Shown: positions 15,605-24,655, counted from the first letter of the stretch. The stretch: 64,000 nucleotides of DNA from Streptomyces griseosporeus (GCF_014656055.1 NZ_BNBR01000005.1:522464-586463), one strand, 5' to 3'. The notes: generated from the letters alone by a model not told the origin. Numbers and translations: made by a program.

Positions 15605-18262
15605 TCACTCCGTGCGCAGCGCCCTCACCGTGTCCGTCCGGGCCGCCCACCCGGCCGGGGCCAGCGCCCCCGCCACCGCGATCACCACGCCGCCCAGCGC
15701 GAGGGCGGCCGTCACCGCGGGCGCGTACACCGCGATGTCCGGCTCCGGCAGGCGCATGCCGACCGCGTCGCCCATCAGCGGGGCGATCCAGTGGTGCAGG
15801 GCCACCCCGAGCGGCACCCCCGCGGCCCCGGCGAGCAGGCCCAGCGCGCCCGTCGAGGTGAGCACCATGGCGACGGTCTGCCGGGGTGTCATCCCGACCG
15901 CCTTCATGATCCCGAGGTCGCGGACCCGGTCCCGGGTGTCCAGCACGACCGTGTTGAGCACGCCCAGCCCGGCCACCGCGACCAGCAGCGCGGTCAGCGT
16001 GCCGATCAGCGCGTCCATGGCTGCGATCACGCTGGAGGCGCGGTCGGGAGCGGGCCGCGCGGTCGCGCCGAGCGGCTCCAGGGCCGTACGCACCGAGGCC
16101 GCGTAGGCGGAGGCGGACAGGCCCGGCGAGGGTTTCACGTGAAACCGTTCCGGCACGGCGGACGGGTCCAGCCGCCGCAGCGTGCCCAGCGAGGTGAGCA
16201 GCCGCATCCCGTCGCCCTCGGTGAAGAACGCCTCCCCGGTGATGCGGACGGCGGTCCGGCGGCCGTGGCCGGCCAGCGTGACCTCGTCGCCGACCCGCAC
16301 ACCGGCCGCGTCCAGGAACCGCCGGGTGACCACCGCCTCGCCGTCCCCGCCGAGCCAGCGCCCCGACACCAGCTGCGGGGCGGCCCAGGAGGCGTCGCCG
16401 TCGTAGGCGAGGACGGGGGTGCGGCCGCTGACGCCGGTCGCGGTGACCTCGGCCTGCGTGGTGGCGTAGAAGCGGTCCGTGTGCCGGTCGGCGCGCAGCG
16501 CGGCGGCGACCCGGACCGGGTCGGCCGGGGGCCGGTCGGACGGGCCGCCCACGTGCACGGCCAGAGCGCCGGGCGGAGCGCTGCCCCGGCCGGTGTCCAC
16601 CTCGACCGGCGCGGTTGCGTTCAGCATCCGGTGGTTCTGCACCGCGCCGAGCGTCAGACCGAGCCCCACGGCGAAGGTGACGGTGACGGCGGCGAAGCCC
16701 ACCGCGGCGGCCGTCACCCCCGACCGCGCCGGACGGGCGAACGGGTGCGCCAGACCGAGCCCGACCGGCCGCGGCACCGGCAGCCGTGCCGCCAGCCGGG
16801 CCGCCACCCGCCGCGCGGGACCGCCGTGGCCGTCGCCGGACGCGCGTCCCCCGGCCAGTGCCTCCGTCGTGCGCAGCCGGCCCGCCCGCAGCGCCGGGAC
16901 CAGCGCCGCGGCCGCCACCAGCGCGAGCGCGCCGGCCGGGACCGCCACCTCCACCCACCAGGGGATCGACGCACTCGCGCCCTGGTAGGCGTCCTCCACG
17001 TCCGCCAGGACCGGCCACGCCAGCAGGTGCCCGCACACGACGCCGAGCAGGGCGCCGGCCGCGGCCGGGAGCACGGCCTGGGCGACGTACGCCCGGACCA
17101 CCTGCGCCGGGGTGAAGCCGAGCGCCTTCAGCACCCCGATCCGCCGGGTGGCCGCGCCGACCGCGCCGCTGACCACGATCCCGATGATCAGCACCGACAG
17201 CACCAGCGCCAGCACCCCGAAGGCGGCGACGAACGGCACGAACGCCAGCGCGTTGGCCGACTGCTCCTGCCGTACGGCCAGATGGGACCGCGTCCCGGAC
17301 AGCGCGCCGGGCGGTACGGCGGCCGCGAGCGCGGCACGGTCGGCGTCGAGCTGCGCGGTGGTGGCGGCGTCGCGGAAGCGATAGAGCATCTGGTAGGCGG
17401 CGGGGGCGGCCGGTGCCGTGGTCGCGCTCCGCCGGGCCAGGGTCTCCGCCTGGGCCGGGGTGACCCAGGCGTCGGCCGTGCCGGTCACCGAGCGGGCCAG
17501 GCCGACCACCGTCAGCGTCGGCCGGCCGGGCAGCTCCGGGAACTCCAGCCGGGTGCCGGGCCGCACCGGGGCGATGCCGTCGGCGATGACGATCTCGCCG
17601 GGCCGTGTCGCCCAGTCGCCGTCGAGGAGGGCCAGCCGGTCGACGGGGCCCCGGCTGTCCGCCCGTCCGGCGACGGTCAGCGCCGGCAGCGTCACACCGG
17701 CGGGCAGGTCCGCCGCGTCGGTCGCCGTGCGCGGGCTCAGGGACAGCGTCCGGAACGGGCCCGCGGCAGCCGTCACCCCGGCCGCCCGTGCCGTACCGGC
17801 GAGCTGTGCTGCCGTCACCCGCGCCGGGTCGAACCGGGCGGTGAGATGGGCGCCGCGCAGCTCGCGCATCGCGTGGTCGAACGGCGCCCGGGACGCCGTG
17901 AGTACGCCTGCGGCCACCACCGACGCGGTCACCGCGACGAACGTCGTCAGGACCATCACCAGGGTCTGCACCCGCCGCCGCCCCAGCCCCGCCCGCACCA
18001 CCCGCCCGAGCGTGCCGGAGCCGCGGCCACGGCCCCGCCCGCCCACGTGACCACTCCCGCCCACCGGCCCGCTCTCGCTCACAGGGCCGCTCCCGCCCAC
18101 CGGCCCGCTCCCGCCCACCGGCCTGCTCCCGCCCACCGGCCCGCTCTCGCTCACCGGCCCGCTCTCGCTCACGGGGCCGCTCCCGCTCGCGGGGCTGCCT
18201 CCGCTCACGGGGCCACCTCCGCCCATCGGCCCGCCTCCGCTCACCGGCCCGCCTCCGCTCAC
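15605..18262 (-). CDS. FtsX/MacB-type ABC transporter permease with repetitive N-terminus
   Basis: An 885-residue double-FtsX permease. A TM helix near residue 90-110 (LVMVLTTFVAVTASVVAAGV) is followed by a large extracytoplasmic domain, two helix groups, a second extracytoplasmic domain and the final helices (ALALGGVVIAVAGALAPAGWA). It pairs with the upstream ATPase in a MacB/LolCDE-like exporter or lipoprotein-handling system. The GTG at 18262 overlaps the ATPase stop (GTGA). The first 75 or so codons are an 18-base tandem repeat encoding GPVSGG-type hexapeptides, so the exact start is ambiguous; GTG 18244, ATG 18226 and GTG 18208 are equally well served. Confidence 0.88.
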   Translation of the reverse strand: MSGGGPVSGGGPMGGGGPVSGGSPASGSGPVSESGPVSESGPVGGSRPVGGSGPVGGSGPVSESGPVGGSGHVGGRGRGRGSGTLGRVVRAGLGRRRVQTLVMVLTTFVAVTASVVAAGVLTASRAPFDHAMRELRGAHLTARFDPARVTAAQLAGTARAAGVTAAAGPFRTLSLSPRTATDAADLPAGVTLPALTVAGRADSRGPVDRLALLDGDWATRPGEIVIADGIAPVRPGTRLEFPELPGRPTLTVVGLARSVTGTADAWVTPAQAETLARRSATTAPAAPAAYQMLYRFRDAATTAQLDADRAALAAAVPPGALSGTRSHLAVRQEQSANALAFVPFVAAFGVLALVLSVLIIGIVVSGAVGAATRRIGVLKALGFTPAQVVRAYVAQAVLPAAAGALLGVVCGHLLAWPVLADVEDAYQGASASIPWWVEVAVPAGALALVAAAALVPALRAGRLRTTEALAGGRASGDGHGGPARRVAARLAARLPVPRPVGLGLAHPFARPARSGVTAAAVGFAAVTVTFAVGLGLTLGAVQNHRMLNATAPVEVDTGRGSAPPGALAVHVGGPSDRPPADPVRVAAALRADRHTDRFYATTQAEVTATGVSGRTPVLAYDGDASWAAPQLVSGRWLGGDGEAVVTRRFLDAAGVRVGDEVTLAGHGRRTAVRITGEAFFTEGDGMRLLTSLGTLRRLDPSAVPERFHVKPSPGLSASAYAASVRTALEPLGATARPAPDRASSVIAAMDALIGTLTALLVAVAGLGVLNTVVLDTRDRVRDLGIMKAVGMTPRQTVAMVLTSTGALGLLAGAAGVPLGVALHHWIAPLMGDAVGMRLPEPDIAVYAPAVTAALALGGVVIAVAGALAPAGWAARTDTVRALRTE

Positions 18263-18280
18263 CGGGCCACCTCCGCCGTC
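18190..18280 (-). repeat. 18-base tandem repeat carrying duplicated ribosome site and start codon
   Basis: The minus-strand unit is (G/A)TGAGCGGAGGCGGGCCG with small variations. Each unit puts GGAGG 7 bases before the next in-frame GTG or ATG (18262, 18244, 18226, 18208). More diverged units continue to about 18045 as coding sequence. The array spans the ATPase/permease junction. Confidence 0.8.
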
Positions 18281-18990
18281 GGGCGGGTGTGCCGTACGTC
18301 GCGCACGATGCGTCCGTCGACCAGTTCCACCGTGCGCGTCGCGCAGGACGCGGCGAGGGACAGGTCGTGGGTGACCAGGACGACGGTCTGCCCGTCCGCG
18401 TTCAACTGGGTCAGCAGCGCACGGACGTCCTCCCCGGAGGCGGTGTCCAGCGCGCCCGTCGGCTCGTCCGCGAGCAGCAGCGCCGGACGGTTCATCAGGG
18501 CGCGGGCGACGGCCACGCGCTGGCGTTCGCCGCCGGAGAGCCTGCCCGGGTGGGCGTGCGCGTGCCGGGCGATGCCCAGGTGCTCCAGCAGCTCCGCGGC
18601 ACGCCGCCGGGCCCCGGCCCGGGACATGCCGGCGAGCTGGGCCGGGAGCAGCACGTTGTCGGTGACCGTCAGGTCCTCCAGCAGGTGGAAGAACTGGAAG
18701 ACCATGCCGACACGGGTGCGCCGGTAGCGCGCCGAGGCGGCCTCGCCCAGCGTGTCCACGCGCAGCCCGTCCACGGTGACGGAGCCGGCGCTCGGCCGGT
18801 CCAGCCCCGCGATCAGGTTCAGCAGCGTCGACTTGCCGCTGCCCGACGGCCCGAGGACGGCCAGCGCCTCCCCGGGCCGCACGCTCAGCGTCACCCCGGC
18901 CAGCGCCGGCGGTCCCTCCCCGTAGGCCTTGCGCACCTCACGGAGGTCGATCACGGGGGGCGGGGTCAGGGGTGGTGCGGTGGTGGCCAC
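18259..18990 (-). CDS. ABC transporter ATP-binding protein (MacB/LolD type)
   Basis: A 243-residue ATPase of the FtsX-type exporter. Walker A is GPSGSGKST, the signature is LSGGERQRVAVARAL, Walker B is LLLADEPTGALD, and the switch His is in VTHDLSLA. The start is GTG at 18990 (VATTAPPLTP), with ggagg 5 bases upstream. It is coupled to the permease by a GTGA overlap. It is divergent from a two-component system at 19172 and may be controlled by it; sensor kinase/ABC pairs of this sort often respond to envelope-active peptides (inference). Confidence 0.93.
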   Translation of the reverse strand: MATTAPPLTPPPVIDLREVRKAYGEGPPALAGVTLSVRPGEALAVLGPSGSGKSTLLNLIAGLDRPSAGSVTVDGLRVDTLGEAASARYRRTRVGMVFQFFHLLEDLTVTDNVLLPAQLAGMSRAGARRRAAELLEHLGIARHAHAHPGRLSGGERQRVAVARALMNRPALLLADEPTGALDTASGEDVRALLTQLNADGQTVVLVTHDLSLAASCATRTVELVDGRIVRDVRHTRPTAEVAR

Positions 18991-19026
18991 GGTGCCTCCG
19001 AGCCGGTCGGTGGGACGGACGGCCCG

Positions 19027-19032
19027 ACGCTA
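19027..19032 (-). promoter_or_regulatory. -10 hexamer TAGCGT of the FtsX-type ABC operon
   Basis: On the minus strand TAGCGT lies 36 bases before the GTG at 18990, leaving a leader of about 30 bases that holds the ggagg ribosome site. Confidence 0.45.
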
Positions 19033-19171
19033 GGCGCGGACGGCCGTCCGGGGCGTCGGCCGTGACGGCGAGAGCGGCTGCCGTGCGAGGAGGACGCCGC
19101 GCCGGTGTCATCCCGGGGATGTACGCGGCCAGAGGGATGTGCGGGGGAGGGCCGCTTGCCACACTCGGGGC

Positions 19172-20557
19172 ATGGCGGATGCGGTGATCAGCGGCGGTGC
19201 GCTCACGGAGCGGTGGCGTAGGACCCTCACCGGCTTGCTGCGGTCGGGCCCGCTGCCCCGGCCGTCGAGGTGGATGTGGGCGGCCGACACGATCGTCGCC
19301 GCCGTCCTGTCCGCGGCCGTCGTGCTCGCGACGGTCCGGCGCGGCGACGGCCCGGTCCGGCCCGCGCTCGTCGTCGGCCCCGCCTGGGATCCCGTGGTCC
19401 CGGCCCCGCCGGTCCCGGTGGTGCCGCCGGACGTGCCGCCCATGCCGTCGTGGCTGCTGCTGCTCGCGGCGCTGACCGCCGCGCCCCTGGCGGCGCGCCG
19501 GCGGTTCCCGCTGGCCGCGTTCTGGGCGGTGACCGGGCTGACCCTGCTGTACAACCAGCACGCGGACGGCGCCGAGGACGCCACCGTGTACACCTTCCTC
19601 GCCTGTGTGATCGCCGCGTACAGCGCCGCCGTGTACAGCCCGCGCCGGCTGCCCGCCCTGGGGAGCCTGGTGGCGGGCGCCGCCCTGACGGCGGTGTTCC
19701 ACGACGAGAACTTCCCCTCCTTCACGCCGGGCGCGGTGCCCTTCGTGCTGCTGCTCGGGGTCGGCCTCGCGGCCAACGCCATCCACACCGCCGAGCAGCG
19801 GCTGCACGCCCTGAAGGAGCGGCAGGAGTCCGCGACGCGGCTCGCCGTCGACCGGGAACGGGCCCGGATCGCGCGGGAGTTGCACGACATCGTGACCCAC
19901 AATGTGAGCGTGATGGTCATCCAGGCCGGCGCGGCCCGCAAGGTGATGGACGCCGCCCCCGACCGGGCCCGCGAGGCGCTGCTCGCCGTGGAGGCCGGGG
20001 GCCGTACGGCGCTCGCCGAACTCCGCCACGTGATGGGGTTGCTGACGATGACCGCCGACGCGGCACCGTCCGACGGCGGACCGCTGCCGGAGCCCGGCCT
20101 CGCCCCGCAGCCCGGCCTGGACCGGCTGCCGGAGCTGACCGACCGGGTCCGCGCCACCGGCGTCCCGCTCGGCCTGACGGTCACCGGCACCCCGGCACCC
20201 CTGCCGGCGGGCGCCGACCTGGCCGCGTACCGGGTGGTGCAGGAGGCGCTGACGAACGTCGTCCGGCACGCGGCCGGGGCCCGGGTCCGGGTCGCCGTCG
20301 ACCACGCGCCGGACGCGGTCCGCATCGAGGTGACCGACACCGGCGGCACGGCGGCGGCCCCGCCCGGCAGCGGCCGCGGCCTGACCGGCCTCCGCGAACG
20401 CCTCGACGTCTACGGCGGCACCCTGGAGACCGCCCGTCTCCCGGAGGGCGGCTTCCAGGTCAGGGCGGTGCTGCCGGTGGACGGGCACAGCCCACCGGCC
20501 GAGGCCCCCCGGGGCACCGGGACCCACGGCCCCGGAACCTGCGAGGCCCCGGCGTGA
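19172..20557 (+). CDS. Membrane-bound NarL-type sensor histidine kinase
   Basis: A sensor kinase of 461 residues with about four hydrophobic helices in its first 190 residues (TIVAAVLSAAVVLATV, SWLLLLAALTAAPLA), then IARELHDIVTHNVSVMVIQ (phosphoacceptor His) and an HATPase_c domain with VQEALTNVVRHA, VTDTGGTAA and GRGLTGLRERL. The ATG at 19172 is 6 bases after the weak hexamer CACACT; an in-frame ATG at 19139 is the alternative. The regulator overlaps its stop. The divergent ABC exporter is a plausible target. Confidence 0.87.
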   Translation: MADAVISGGALTERWRRTLTGLLRSGPLPRPSRWMWAADTIVAAVLSAAVVLATVRRGDGPVRPALVVGPAWDPVVPAPPVPVVPPDVPPMPSWLLLLAALTAAPLAARRRFPLAAFWAVTGLTLLYNQHADGAEDATVYTFLACVIAAYSAAVYSPRRLPALGSLVAGAALTAVFHDENFPSFTPGAVPFVLLLGVGLAANAIHTAEQRLHALKERQESATRLAVDRERARIARELHDIVTHNVSVMVIQAGAARKVMDAAPDRAREALLAVEAGGRTALAELRHVMGLLTMTADAAPSDGGPLPEPGLAPQPGLDRLPELTDRVRATGVPLGLTVTGTPAPLPAGADLAAYRVVQEALTNVVRHAAGARVRVAVDHAPDAVRIEVTDTGGTAAAPPGSGRGLTGLRERLDVYGGTLETARLPEGGFQVRAVLPVDGHSPPAEAPRGTGTHGPGTCEAPA

Positions 20558-21237
20558 GCGCCCCGCCCCCGCGTGTCGTCATCGCCGACGACCAGGCGCT
20601 CGTGCGCACCGGCTTCGGGATGATCCTCGCGGCCGACGGCATCGACGTCGTCGCGGAGGCGGCCGACGGGGAGCAGGCCGTCGCGGCGGTCGAGCGCACC
20701 CGCCCCGACCTCGTCCTGATGGACGTACGGATGCCGGTCCTCGACGGCCTCGAAGCCACCCGCCGGATCCTGTCCGGCGGCCTGGTGCCCGAGCCGCCCC
20801 GCGTCCTCATCCTGACCACGTACGACCTCGACCGTTACGTGTACGCCGCGCTCACCGCCGGCGCGAGCGGCTTCCTGCTCAAGGACGTCACCCCGGAGCA
20901 CCTGGTCGCCGCCGTCCGCATGGTCCGCGCCGGCGACGCCCTGCTCGCCCCGGCCATCACCCGCCGCCTGGTCGAGCGGTTCGTCTCCCGCGCCGAGCAC
21001 ACCGCCGCCCTCCACCGGGATCTGGCGGTCCTCACCCCGCGCGAGACGGAGGTGCTCCAGGCCCTCGGCACCGGCCTCAGCAACGCCGAACTCGCCGCCC
21101 GCTTCGGGCTGAGCGAGGCCACGGTGAAGACGCATGTGGCCCGCATCCTGGCCAAGCTCCGCCTCCGCGACCGCGCCCAGGCGGTCGTCGTGGCGTACGA
21201 GACGGGACTGATCACCCCGCGCACGCGGGAGAGTTAG
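20554..21237 (+). CDS. NarL/LuxR-family response regulator
   Basis: A 227-residue regulator. The receiver has VVIADDQALVRTGF, the phosphoacceptor in LVLMDVRMPVLDG, Thr in ILTTYD and Lys in GFLLKDVT. The DNA-binding domain is LTPRETEVLQALGTGLSNAE...FGLSEATVKTHV. The start is a GTG whose last two bases begin the kinase stop (GTGA), so kinase and regulator are co-translated. Confidence 0.9.
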   Translation: MSAPPPRVVIADDQALVRTGFGMILAADGIDVVAEAADGEQAVAAVERTRPDLVLMDVRMPVLDGLEATRRILSGGLVPEPPRVLILTTYDLDRYVYAALTAGASGFLLKDVTPEHLVAAVRMVRAGDALLAPAITRRLVERFVSRAEHTAALHRDLAVLTPRETEVLQALGTGLSNAELAARFGLSEATVKTHVARILAKLRLRDRAQAVVVAYETGLITPRTRES

Positions 21238-21335
21238 GCAGCCCCCGGGAGCCGACGGGACCAGAGGGAGCGTGCCGGGCCTATCGGGCTTACGGTGTAA
21301 ACAGGACGCGTGCCGAGGCGAAGAAGGTGACGGCG

Positions 21336-21626
21336 ATGCGCGTACTCGTCAAGGCCAGTGTGGACATCGACAAGGGCAACGAGGCCATCCGCAGCGGCAA
21401 GATGGCCGACCTCGTCAAGGAGACCCTGGAGAAGATCAAGCCCGAGGCGGCCTACTTCGGCCCCCTCGACGGGCACCGCACGATGCTGCTCGTCGTCGAC
21501 CTGCCGGACAGCTCGGCGATCATCCCCACCCTCGACCCGCTGTTCAGCAACCTGGACGCCACGATCGAGGTCACCCCGGTGATGAACGTCGACGACCTCC
21601 AGAAGGGCCTGTCCCAGCTCCAGTGA
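21336..21626 (+). CDS. Small conserved hypothetical protein (dimeric alpha-beta barrel-like)
   Basis: A 96-residue protein: a short strand (MRVLVKASVDI), helices and alternating strands (RTMLLVVDLPDSS, ATIEVTPVMNVDDL). The length and pattern suggest a ferredoxin-like alpha-beta fold such as DUF3303, but I cannot assign a function. The ATG at 21336 follows gaagaaggtgacggcg; a GTG three codons upstream is possible. It stands alone, 9 bases from a convergent hypothetical gene. Confidence 0.65.
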   Translation: MRVLVKASVDIDKGNEAIRSGKMADLVKETLEKIKPEAAYFGPLDGHRTMLLVVDLPDSSAIIPTLDPLFSNLDATIEVTPVMNVDDLQKGLSQLQ

Positions 21627-21635
21627 CCGTGACCG

Positions 21636-22358
21636 TCAGCTGAACACGATCATCGACCCCTGCGCCAGCGACCGCGTCGCCGCCGCGTGCAGCCCCAGCC
21701 ACACGTGCCGCTCCCGGGCGAAGGGGCTGGGGTCGTACGGCGCCGGGTCGGCCGGCTGCTCCAACTCCGTCGGCGCGCGCGGCGGTTCCGGCGGGGCGGG
21801 CGGGTTGGCCGGGTCGATGCCGATCGACGCCGCGACCTGCTCCAGCTCGCGCAGCAGCGCCTGCGAGGAGCCCAGCGGGCCGCCGCCCGCCAGGAGTTCG
21901 TCGCTGGAGAGGGGGCTGGGGAAGTCCAGCGGGACGTACGCGCCCGCGTGGTCGTAGTGCCAGACCAGGTGCGACTGCTGGGCCGTCGCCTCGAACATCT
22001 CCAGCAACTGCTCGTAGTCGCCGCCCAGTTCGTCCACCGGCGTCACCGGCAGCCCGCACACCTGGAGCAGATAGGCGCGGCGCAGGAAGTGCAGGGCGTC
22101 GTAGTCGAAGCCGGCCACCGGCGCGACCTCGCCGGACAGGCCCGGCATGTACTGGTACACCGGCACCGGCGGAAGCCCGGACTCGGCGAGCACCTTGTTG
22201 TACTGCGCGAGTTCCTCGGCGAACGGGTTGTCGGGCGTGTGGCACAACACGTCGACGAGCGGTACCAGCCACAGGTCACAGGCCAAAGAGGGCTCCTCAC
22301 ACAGCGTCCTCGCGCAATGACGGATCAAGGCAGGGTATTCGGTACGTGCCGGTCCCAT
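21636..22358 (-). CDS. Hypothetical protein
   Basis: Not recognised. 240 residues, soluble, with a helical N-terminal half (LACDLWLVPLVDVLCH, YNKVLAESGLP) and a proline-rich stretch before the C-terminus (PPAPPEPPRAPTELEQ). The ATG at 22358 has gggggg just upstream. It begins 17 bases after the GntR stop on the same strand, so it is probably the second gene of that transcript, and any role may be tied to the GntR-controlled pathway. Confidence 0.6.
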   Translation of the reverse strand: MGPARTEYPALIRHCARTLCEEPSLACDLWLVPLVDVLCHTPDNPFAEELAQYNKVLAESGLPPVPVYQYMPGLSGEVAPVAGFDYDALHFLRRAYLLQVCGLPVTPVDELGGDYEQLLEMFEATAQQSHLVWHYDHAGAYVPLDFPSPLSSDELLAGGGPLGSSQALLRELEQVAASIGIDPANPPAPPEPPRAPTELEQPADPAPYDPSPFARERHVWLGLHAAATRSLAQGSMIVFS

Positions 22359-22375
22359 ACCCCCCGTGCCGCTCC

Positions 22376-23077
22376 TCAGCCGTCCGCCAGCCGTTCGATC
22401 ACCGCCAGGGAGTGCGCCTTGTACTCCGCGATGATCGCCCGCGCCCCCTCTGTGTCGCGCTGCGAGAGGGCGTCGACCAGTTCGGTATGGCGGGACCACA
22501 GCCGGCCGCGCAGATCGGTCAGCCGCCGCAGATGCTGCACCGCGCACACCCACGACTGCACGCGCAGCCGGTGCAGGAAGTCGGCGAGATAGGGGTTGCC
22601 GAACAGGGCGCTCAGCTCGCGCCAGAACCTCAGGTCGTAGCCGATGAGCACGGTCAGGTCACCGGCCGCCGCCGCCCGCTGCGCCTCCTCGCCGCGCCGC
22701 CGCACCCCCGCGACGGCCGCCGCCGCCCGCGGGTCGTCCAGGTTCCGGTAGCCCTCGTGGCCGTCCTCCAGGGCGAGGAACATCCCCTCGATGACCAGGC
22801 TGCGCGCCTCGATGATGTCCCGGTAGTCGGCGACGGAGTACTCGCGGACCCTGAACCCGCGGTGCTGGTCGGACTCCAGCAGGCCCTGTGCGCTCAGGTC
22901 CACCAGGGCCTCGCGCACGGGCGTCGCGGAGACGCCGTACTGCTCGGCGATCTCCTTCACGGTGAAGGCCCGCCCCGGCCCGAGCCGCCCCGCCAGCACC
23001 TCGTCACGGAGCGCGTCGGCGATCTGCTGCCGCAGGGTGCTGCGGGTCACGGCGCCGCTGCCGGTGCTGCCGGGCAT
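22376..23077 (-). CDS. GntR-family transcriptional regulator (FadR/FCD subfamily)
   Basis: A 233-residue regulator. The N-terminal winged helix reads LRQQIADALRDEVLAGRLGPG...KEIAEQYGVSATPVREAL, the canonical GntR signature. The all-helical C-terminal effector domain has Asp/His metal-type positions around DYRDIIEARSLV, FWRELSALFGN and WSRHTELVDAL. The ATG at 23077 follows gagaggga. It lies downstream of the aminotransferase on the same strand, with a perfect 12-bp inverted repeat between the two that may be its operator. Control of amino-acid or amine breakdown is a reasonable guess. Confidence 0.88.
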   Translation of the reverse strand: MPGSTGSGAVTRSTLRQQIADALRDEVLAGRLGPGRAFTVKEIAEQYGVSATPVREALVDLSAQGLLESDQHRGFRVREYSVADYRDIIEARSLVIEGMFLALEDGHEGYRNLDDPRAAAAVAGVRRRGEEAQRAAAAGDLTVLIGYDLRFWRELSALFGNPYLADFLHRLRVQSWVCAVQHLRRLTDLRGRLWSRHTELVDALSQRDTEGARAIIAEYKAHSLAVIERLADG

Positions 23078-23128
23078 GGTCGGGTGGCTCCCTCTCCACG
23101 GACGAGGATGGCGTGTTCGAGACGCGGA

Positions 23129-23156
23129 TGGCGTGCTCGTCTCTACGAGCACGCCA
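23129..23156. promoter_or_regulatory. Perfect 12-bp inverted repeat upstream of GntR gene
   Basis: TGGCGTGCTCGT, loop CTCT, ACGAGCACGCCA. A related direct copy, ggatggcgtgttcg, begins at 23106. It is either the GntR autoregulatory operator or the terminator of the aminotransferase, which ends 43 bases upstream. Confidence 0.6.
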
Positions 23157-23198
23157 CCATACGCCGAGGGAAGCCGGACCGTCCCGCCCGAGTGGGCC

Positions 23199-24563
23199 CT
23201 ACGCGGCGTCCGTGTACTCGTCGGCCACGGACAGCGCCGCGTCCAGTGCCGCGAGGCCCTCCTTCAGCTCGGCCTCGGTCACGTTGCACGGCGGCACGAC
23301 ATGGGTGCGGTTCATGTTCACGAACGGCCAGATGCCGTGCCGCTTGGCCGCGGCGGCGAAGGCGGCCATCGGCGCGTTGGCCTCGCCGGCCGCGTTGTAC
23401 GACACCAGCGGCTCGCGCGTCTCCCGGTTCTTCACCAGCTCCAGCGCCCAGAACATGCCGACGCCGCGCACCTCGCCGACGCTCGGGTGCCGCTCGGCCA
23501 GCTCGCGCAGGGCGGGCCCGACGACGTCCGCGCCGAGCCGCCCGGCGTGCTCGACGACGCCCTCCTCCGCCATCACGCCGATCGTGGCGACGGCGGCGGC
23601 ACAGGCCAGCGGGTGCCCGGAGTAGGTCAGACCGCCCGGGTAGGGCCGCTTGCCGAAGGTCTCGGCGATCGCGCCGGAGATCGCGACACCGCCGAGCGGC
23701 ACATAGCCGCTGTTCACGCCCTTGGCGAAGGTCATCAGGTCCGGTACGACACCGAAGAGGTCGGCGGCGAACCACTCACCGGTCCGCCCGAACCCGGCCA
23801 TGACCTCGTCGAGGACGAAGACGATGCCGTACTTGTCGCAGATCTCGCGCACGCCCGCCAGATAGCCGGGCGGCGGCACCATGATCCCGGCCGTGCCGGG
23901 CACGGTCTCCAGGACGATCGCGGCGATCGTGCCGGGCCCCTCGAAGGCGATGGTCGTCTCCAGGTGCTCCAGCGCCCGCGCGCACTCCTGCTCCTCGGTC
24001 TCGGCGTAGAAGCGGGAGCGGTACAGGAAGGGCGCCCAGAAGTGGACGACCCCGTTGGTGCCGGTGTCGCTGGCCCAGCGACGCGGGTCGCCGGTGACGT
24101 TGATCGCCTGCTGGGTGCCGCCGTGGTACGAGCGGTACGCCGAGAGCACCTTCGGGCGGCCCGTGTGCAGCCGGGCCATGCGGATCGCGTGCTCGACGGC
24201 GTCCGCGCCGCCGTTGGTGAAGAAGATCTTGTCCAGGTCGCCCGGGGTGCGCTCGGCGATCAGCCGCGCCGCCTCCGACCGCGCCTCGATCGCGAACGCG
24301 GGCGCGAAGGTCGTCATCCGCGCCGCCTGCTCCTGGATCGCGGCGACGACCTTCGGGTGCTGGTAGCCGATGTTCGTGTAGACGAGGCCGCTGGTGAAGT
24401 CGAGGTAGCGCTTGCCGTCGTAGTCCCAGAAGTACGACCCCTCCGCGCCGGCGACGGCGAGCGGGTCGATGAGGTCCTGCGCGGACCAGGAGTGGAACAC
24501 GTGCGCGCGGTCCGCGGCCTTCACGGCGGCGCAGGCCTGGGGGTCGGGCAGATGAGGGGTCAT
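23199..24563 (-). CDS. Class III PLP-dependent aminotransferase (omega-aminotransferase)
   Basis: A 454-residue aminotransferase moving an amino group from an omega-amine or amino acid (taurine, beta-alanine or putrescine type) to a keto acid. Visible motifs: FWDYDGKRYLDFTSGLVYTNIGY, the PLP-phosphate region TNGGADAVEHAIRMAR, VLDEVMAGFGRTGEWF with the PLP-binding Asp, and TFAKGVNSGYVPLGG with the Schiff-base Lys. The ATG at 24563 lies 6 bases after -10 TACGCT, without a ribosome site. GntR control from the downstream gene is likely. The substrate cannot be fixed from sequence alone. Confidence 0.9.
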   Translation of the reverse strand: MTPHLPDPQACAAVKAADRAHVFHSWSAQDLIDPLAVAGAEGSYFWDYDGKRYLDFTSGLVYTNIGYQHPKVVAAIQEQAARMTTFAPAFAIEARSEAARLIAERTPGDLDKIFFTNGGADAVEHAIRMARLHTGRPKVLSAYRSYHGGTQQAINVTGDPRRWASDTGTNGVVHFWAPFLYRSRFYAETEEQECARALEHLETTIAFEGPGTIAAIVLETVPGTAGIMVPPPGYLAGVREICDKYGIVFVLDEVMAGFGRTGEWFAADLFGVVPDLMTFAKGVNSGYVPLGGVAISGAIAETFGKRPYPGGLTYSGHPLACAAAVATIGVMAEEGVVEHAGRLGADVVGPALRELAERHPSVGEVRGVGMFWALELVKNRETREPLVSYNAAGEANAPMAAFAAAAKRHGIWPFVNMNRTHVVPPCNVTEAELKEGLAALDAALSVADEYTDAA

Positions 24564-24569
24564 GCCGCG

Positions 24570-24575
24570 AGCGTA
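24570..24575 (-). promoter_or_regulatory. -10 hexamer TACGCT, likely leaderless aminotransferase mRNA
   Basis: On the minus strand TACGCT ends 6 bases (CGCGGC) before the ATG at 24563. Confidence 0.5.
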
Positions 24576-24655
24576 AATGTCCGCGATGCGGAAGCGGTAT
24601 CGGCGTCTTGTCTGCGGACGGGGGCGATCCGCGACACGTTGTCGACCGCCCGGCA

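Noticed and set aside
15500..18727. A very long open frame on the plus strand opposite the FtsX ABC genes
   Set aside because: Arg/Pro/Gly/His-rich composition with no domain, typical of antisense frames in high-GC DNA. The minus-strand genes have full motifs.
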